8,072 nt of DNA from JANXSD01 sp043758125 (lineage in GTDB: Bacteria > Bacteroidota > Bacteroidia > AKYH767-A > OLB10). The stretch is taken from positions 1 through 8,072 of the forward strand of contig JAYVOC010000029.1 of the NCBI GenBank assembly GCA_043758125.1. Direction: 5' to 3'. Below the pieces are notes generated by a model. That model was given only the letters and a program-made list of their open reading frames with translations, was not told the DNA's origin and searched no databases. Shown one piece after another: positions 6,421-8,072 of this stretch; position 1 is the stretch's first letter; every line of letters starts with the position of its first letter. The position numbers and the translations under genes were made by a program.

Positions 6421-6469
6421 TAAAATCTAATATTAAAGTTAGTATTTACCTCTTGAAAAGATAATTGTA

Positions 6470-7459
6470 ATGGTGAAGATAGGATCAATTGAATTGGGAG
6501 AATTCCCACTATTACTCGCGCCAATGGAGGATGTGAGTGATCCGCCATTTCGTTATGTGTGCAAGCAATATGGTGCTGATTTGATGTACACAGAGTTTAT
6601 TTCGAGTGAAGGGTTGATTCGTGATGCTGCCAAATCGGTTATGAAACTGGATATTTTTGAGTACGAACGACCCATTGGAATTCAACTTTTTGGCTCTGAT
6701 ATCGACTCTATGCGAGAGGCCGGAATAATTGCTGATAATGCCCATCCCGATTTAATCGATATCAATTATGGTTGTCCGGTGAAAGCTGTTGCCTGTAAAG
6801 GTGCCGGTGCTGCATTGCTTCAGGATATTCCTAAAATGGTTCGGATGACTGCCGAAATTGTGAAAATTGCAACGCGACCTGTGACGGTGAAAACAAGATT
6901 AGGATGGGATGATAACACAAAAAACATCAATGAAGTTGCAGAACGTTTGCAAGATATTGGAATTGCTGCGTTATCAATTCACGGTCGTACCAGAGCTCAG
7001 TTGTATAAAGGTCCTGCTGATTGGACGCTCATTGGCGAAGTAAAAAATAACCCTCGCATTAAGATTCCGATTTTTGGAAATGGGGATGTTGATACTCCAC
7101 AAAAAGCATTAGAATTAAAAAATAAATATGGCATTGATGGTGTGATGATTGGTCGCGCTAGCATTGGTTATCCATGGATTTTTCAGGAGATAAAACACTA
7201 TCTCAAAACAGGAACATACTTACAGCCGCCGGATATTAATCAACGTGTTGAAGTTTGTAAAGTCCATCTCACTAAATCGATTGAATGGAAAGGGGAATAT
7301 GTAGGCATCGTCGAGATGCGGAGACATTATACCAACTATTTTAAAGGACTTGATCATTTCAAAGAACACCGCATGCAATTGGTGACAAGCCATAGCTACG
7401 AAGAAATTATTGCCATCCTAGAAATTGTAAGAGAGAAGTATTCTGAACAAAGCGTTTAA
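6470..7459 (+). CDS. dusB: tRNA-dihydrouridine synthase DusB
   Basis: This enzyme reduces specific uridines in the tRNA D-loop to dihydrouridine using FMN and NAD(P)H, in the cytoplasm. The 329-residue protein shows the full set of Dus motifs: LLLAPMEDVSDPPFRYV (14-30) at the first FMN strand; the catalytic loop INYGCPVKAVACKGAGAALL (98-117), with Cys102 of the GCP motif as the expected proton donor; VKTRLGW (140-146); SIHGRTRAQLYKGPADW (169-185); IFGNGDVDTP (201-210); and the phosphate-binding GRASIGYPWIFQEI (228-241). The DusB type is inferred from the overall length, the CPVKAVACKGAGAALL spacing and the C-terminal helical domain ending in a Lys-Tyr-rich tail. Bacteroidota usually carry a single Dus of this kind. 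The ATG follows an A-rich leader without a strong Shine-Dalgarno site. The gene looks intact and its G+C is higher than that of the sigma-factor block. Confidence 0.95.
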   Translation: MVKIGSIELGEFPLLLAPMEDVSDPPFRYVCKQYGADLMYTEFISSEGLIRDAAKSVMKLDIFEYERPIGIQLFGSDIDSMREAGIIADNAHPDLIDINYGCPVKAVACKGAGAALLQDIPKMVRMTAEIVKIATRPVTVKTRLGWDDNTKNINEVAERLQDIGIAALSIHGRTRAQLYKGPADWTLIGEVKNNPRIKIPIFGNGDVDTPQKALELKNKYGIDGVMIGRASIGYPWIFQEIKHYLKTGTYLQPPDINQRVEVCKVHLTKSIEWKGEYVGIVEMRRHYTNYFKGLDHFKEHRMQLVTSHSYEEIIAILEIVREKYSEQSV

Positions 7460-7749
7460 GAACTTTCTTGCTGACTTTAAATCTTAATTATCTTTTATCA
7501 AAGCAATATTCAACAGATCAAGCGAGAAAGAAACTTTTGAAATTTAAAACACTTGTAAATGTACTTGCTGTAAATGATAAAATTGTTGAGTTAGCACTCT
7601 CATCAGACTTTAAAGATTTTGAAGATGGTTTACAATATTTTACAGCAATTGAAAAGGGTATCAAAAAACTATTGACTAGAAACTTAAAAGATTTTAAAGC
7701 TGCTGAAATTATAGTGATGACAGCGGAGCAATTTTTGAAGGAAAATTAA
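7459..7749 (+). pseudogene. C-terminal remnant of a PIN-domain (VapC-like) toxin
   Basis: The frame is open from just after a TGA at 7444-7446, inside the end of dusB, to a TAA at 7747-7749. From about 7465 it aligns by eye with the second half of type II PIN toxins of Bacteroidota: LLTLNLNYLLSK (as in 'LTL.N.YYLL'), then KFKTLVNVLAVNDKIVELAL, the acidic motif SDFKDFEDGLQYFTA, and LLTRNLKDFKAAEI with the final MTAEQFLKEN. The first half of the domain, with its first catalytic Asp and conserved Glu, is absent, and dusB leaves no room for it. No ATG occurs until near the C-terminus; only a TTG at 7468 could start it. The Asp usual before the I/LTRN strand is Lys here (GIKKLLTRN). This reads as a 5'-deleted toxin gene, probably inactive, and no antitoxin gene is next to it. 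A short functional peptide cannot be excluded. Confidence 0.78.
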
Positions 7750-7784
7750 AAAGCGCTCAAGAACTGAATTTATAGGTTAAATGT

Positions 7785-7792
7785 TAACTTTG
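7785..7792 (+). promoter_or_regulatory. Bacteroidota-type -7 promoter element for the bactofilin gene
   Basis: TAACTTTG matches the Bacteroidota primary-sigma -7 consensus TAnnTTTG at every fixed position. Transcription would begin near 7797-7800, about 22 bases before the ATG at 7821. I do not see a clear TTTG -33 element at the expected distance, so the call rests on the -7 box and position. Confidence 0.5.
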
Positions 7793-7820
7793 TAGCTTGC
7801 TAATCGAAAAACTCAATCGC

Positions 7821-8072
7821 ATGTTCGAGCAACTCAAAAACAAAGGTGTTATTTCACGTCCCGCTGATTCTTCAGGTAATGGCTCAATCAATATTATTGG
7901 TGCAGGTACGATCATAGAAGGTGAAATCAAGTCGAATGGAGATATTCGAATTGATGGAACGATCAGAGGATCAGTAACCTCTAAAGCTAAAGTGGTTATT
8001 GGAACTACTGGAACAGTTGATGGGGATGTTCATTGCCAAAATGCAGATATTTCAGGTGCCGTGAAAGGGAAA
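7821..8072 (+). CDS. Bactofilin (polymer-forming cytoskeletal protein), 3' partial
   Basis: Eighty-four codons are visible before the window ends, with no stop. The protein begins MFEQLKNKGV, has a short flexible tail with SSGNGS, and then enters a repeated beta-helical pattern: INIIGAGTIIEGEIKSNGDI (23-42), IRIDGTIRGSVTSKAKVVIG (42-61) and TGTVDGDVHCQNADISGAVK (63-82). The recurring Gly-x-hydrophobic turns (IEGEI, IDGTI, VDGDV) are the hallmark of bactofilins, which polymerise into cytoplasmic filaments that organise cell-envelope synthesis, cell shape or localisation of other proteins. The ATG at 7821 is preferred because it follows the TAACTTTG promoter box at a sensible distance; an in-frame TTG at 7797 lies at the probable transcript start. 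The gene is not co-directional by accident only: it has its own promoter after the toxin remnant. Confidence 0.93.
   Translation, partial: MFEQLKNKGVISRPADSSGNGSINIIGAGTIIEGEIKSNGDIRIDGTIRGSVTSKAKVVIGTTGTVDGDVHCQNADISGAVKGK

Noticed and set aside
1..8072. CRISPR arrays, tRNA or rRNA genes, insertion sequences
   Set aside because: No regularly spaced repeats, cloverleaf-like sequences, transposase motifs or terminal inverted repeats were found on reading both strands.

Overview
This window looks like chromosomal DNA of a Bacteroidota bacterium. The signs are a bactofilin start preceded by TAACTTTG, an exact match to the Bacteroidota -7 promoter element TAnnTTTG; A+T-rich spacers with few Shine-Dalgarno sites; and closest-looking family types (DusB, CPBP protease, exported thioredoxin, ECF42 sigma factor, DoxX-like/DUF2071) that are common there. 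This assignment is inference; no rRNA or tRNA gene is present to confirm it.

Layout. (1) Positions 1-512 (+): the 3' part of a DUF3592-type membrane protein whose start lies outside the window. (2) 626-2896 (+): a tight four-gene operon of a DoxX-like membrane protein, a DUF2071 protein, a membrane-anchored methyltransferase with an unusual SAM motif, and a small four-helix membrane protein. (3) 2893-3192 (-): a single 100-codon frame, interrupted by three in-frame stops, that reads as a decayed or split small membrane protein. It meets the preceding operon tail to tail on a shared TTAA. (4) 3210-4832 (-): an ECF42-type sigma factor preceded by its usual partner, a YciI/DGPF protein, with an ECF-like promoter candidate in front. 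(5) 4932-6348 (-): an exported thioredoxin-fold protein downstream of a CPBP intramembrane protease. (6) 6470-7459 (+): tRNA-dihydrouridine synthase DusB, divergent from the protease. (7) About 7459-7749 (+): the C-terminal half of a PIN-domain (VapC-like) toxin, cut off right after the dusB stop. (8) 7821-8072 (+): the start of a bactofilin gene that runs off the window.

How it fits together. The DUF3592 gene, dusB and the bactofilin have clearly higher G+C (about 40-57% on lines I counted by hand) than the block from about 540 to 4930 (about 23-37%). That block holds the DoxX/DUF2071/methyltransferase operon, the broken small gene and the sigma-factor pair, so it looks like accessory DNA set among housekeeping genes. 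The most interesting elements are the uncharacterised four-gene operon and the ECF42-DGPF pair with a possible self-regulated promoter. Two gene remnants, at 2893-3192 and 7459-7749, suggest the locus has gained and lost DNA repeatedly.
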